9,157 nt of DNA from Paraprevotella sp. (GTDB lineage: Bacteria > Bacteroidota > Bacteroidia > Bacteroidales > Bacteroidaceae): the NCBI GenBank assembly GCA_021205005.1, contig JAJPYK010000083.1, positions 1 to 9,157 on the forward strand. The letters are read 5' to 3'. Below, one piece after another: positions 8,459 through 9,157 of this stretch; the stretch's first letter is position 1, and each line of letters opens with the position of its first letter. The position numbers and the translations under genes were made by a program. The notes beneath the pieces are model-generated. The model saw nothing but the letters and a program-made list of their open reading frames with translations, had not been told where the DNA came from and made no database searches.

Positions 8459-9157
8459 TTATTCTTCCTCAAATTCTTCTCTTAAGATTCTCAATACATC
8501 ATCCACGGTATCCTCTTCCAAATCGGCACGTGAAAACAACATATCGCGCGGAGCTTCCAGCACGTCGCGCGCCGTCTCCATGCCGATGCCTTTCAACGCA
8601 TCAATAACCCACGCATCGATGTCGCCTGCAAACTCGTCCAAATAGATATCGTCGCCTTCTACCTCGGCTCCGGCCACTTCCCGGAACACATCGATCGTAT
8701 ACTCTGTCAGTATACTGGCCAATTTGATATTGAGACCGCTTTTACCGATGGCCAACGACACTTGGTCGGGATTCAAATACACCTCCGCACGATGTTCATC
8801 CTCATGCAAGCGCACACTGTTCACGGTAGCCGGACTTAATGCACGCGTGATAAACAACGAAAGATTCTGAGTGTAATTGATCACATCGATATTTTCTCCA
8901 CGCAACTCACGCACGATACCGTGCACGCGACGTCCTTTCACACCCACACAGGCTCCCACCGGATCGATGCGCTCGTCATAACTCTCTACTGCGATCTTGG
9001 CCCGTTCACCCGGCATACGCGCAATGCCCCGCACCGTAATCAGTCCGTCGTGAATTTCGGGCACTTCGGCTTCCAAAAGCCTCTGCAAGAATACCGGAGA
9101 CGTACGACTCAGAATGATCTTAGGCGTACCCGTCGTGTTGTCCACACGCGATACCAC
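8459..9157 (-). CDS. nusA: Transcription factor NusA, C-terminal part (cut by window edge)
   Basis: NusA binds RNA polymerase and the nascent RNA and modulates pausing, termination and antitermination. About 232 C-terminal residues are visible; the N-terminal polymerase-binding domain lies beyond the right edge, so the GTG at 9157 is an internal Val codon and not the start. The end of the S1 domain (VVSRVDN...ILSRT) is followed by the KH domains: [17 protein letters not shown] with GVKG (72-75 of the fragment) in the first and [16 protein letters not shown] with GKSG (138-141) in the second. After an acidic linker comes a helix-hairpin-helix-like segment ([13 protein letters not shown], about 188-200) and an acidic end EEFEEE. 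The ending is shorter than in E. coli, which carries two acidic repeats. The TAA stop is 8 bp before infB, fitting the conserved nusA-infB operon. Confidence 0.97.
   Translation of the reverse strand: MVSRVDNTTGTPKIILSRTSPVFLQRLLEAEVPEIHDGLITVRGIARMPGERAKIAVESYDERIDPVGACVGVKGRRVHGIVRELRGENIDVINYTQNLSLFITRALSPATVNSVRLHEDEHRAEVYLNPDQVSLAIGKSGLNIKLASILTEYTIDVFREVAGAEVEGDDIYLDEFAGDIDAWVIDALKGIGMETARDVLEAPRDMLFSRADLEEDTVDDVLRILREEFEEE

Overview
The window is a chromosomal segment from a member of the Bacteroidota, most likely order Bacteroidales. The evidence is the protein sequences: NusA, a long IF-2 and SufB/C/D/S all read like Bacteroidales versions. The gene order nusA-infB-cvpA-sufB-sufC-sufD-sufS, as I remember it, is the usual one in Bacteroides and relatives. 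Most starts also lack a good Shine-Dalgarno sequence, as is normal for this phylum. Base composition looks close to half G+C by eye, higher than in typical Bacteroides, so a related genus is possible. I cannot name the species.

All seven genes are on the minus strand, so the transcript runs from the right edge to the left. At the right edge (9157-8459) is the C-terminal part of nusA, cut by the window. It is followed 8 bp later by infB (8450-5622) and 6 bp later by cvpA (5615-5082), an inner-membrane protein of the CvpA family. The only real gap, 126 bp (5081-4956), holds a perfect hairpin followed by four T residues and then about 80 bp of leader for the second block. The second block is a tight iron-sulfur assembly operon: sufB (4955-3438), sufC (3415-2660), sufD (2646-1306) and sufS (1293-79), with gaps of 22, 13 and 12 bp. 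It ends in a strong hairpin terminator (about 51-6) whose sequence can work in both directions.

Functionally there are two modules. NusA and IF-2 serve transcription elongation/termination and translation initiation. SufS takes sulfur from cysteine, and the SufB-SufC-SufD scaffold ATPase builds the Fe-S cluster. No sulfur-transfer protein (SufE/SufU) and no A-type carrier (SufA) lies in the window. CvpA sits between the modules and its role here is unknown.

This is an ordinary core-genome region. I see no mobile element, CRISPR array, tRNA, rRNA, broken gene or undescribed system. The points worth a second look are small: the palindrome that may separate or regulate the two blocks, the strand asymmetry of the end terminator, a cysteine-rich tail on SufD, a repeated short motif in the IF-2 N-terminal extension, and a glycine-to-cysteine difference in SufB.
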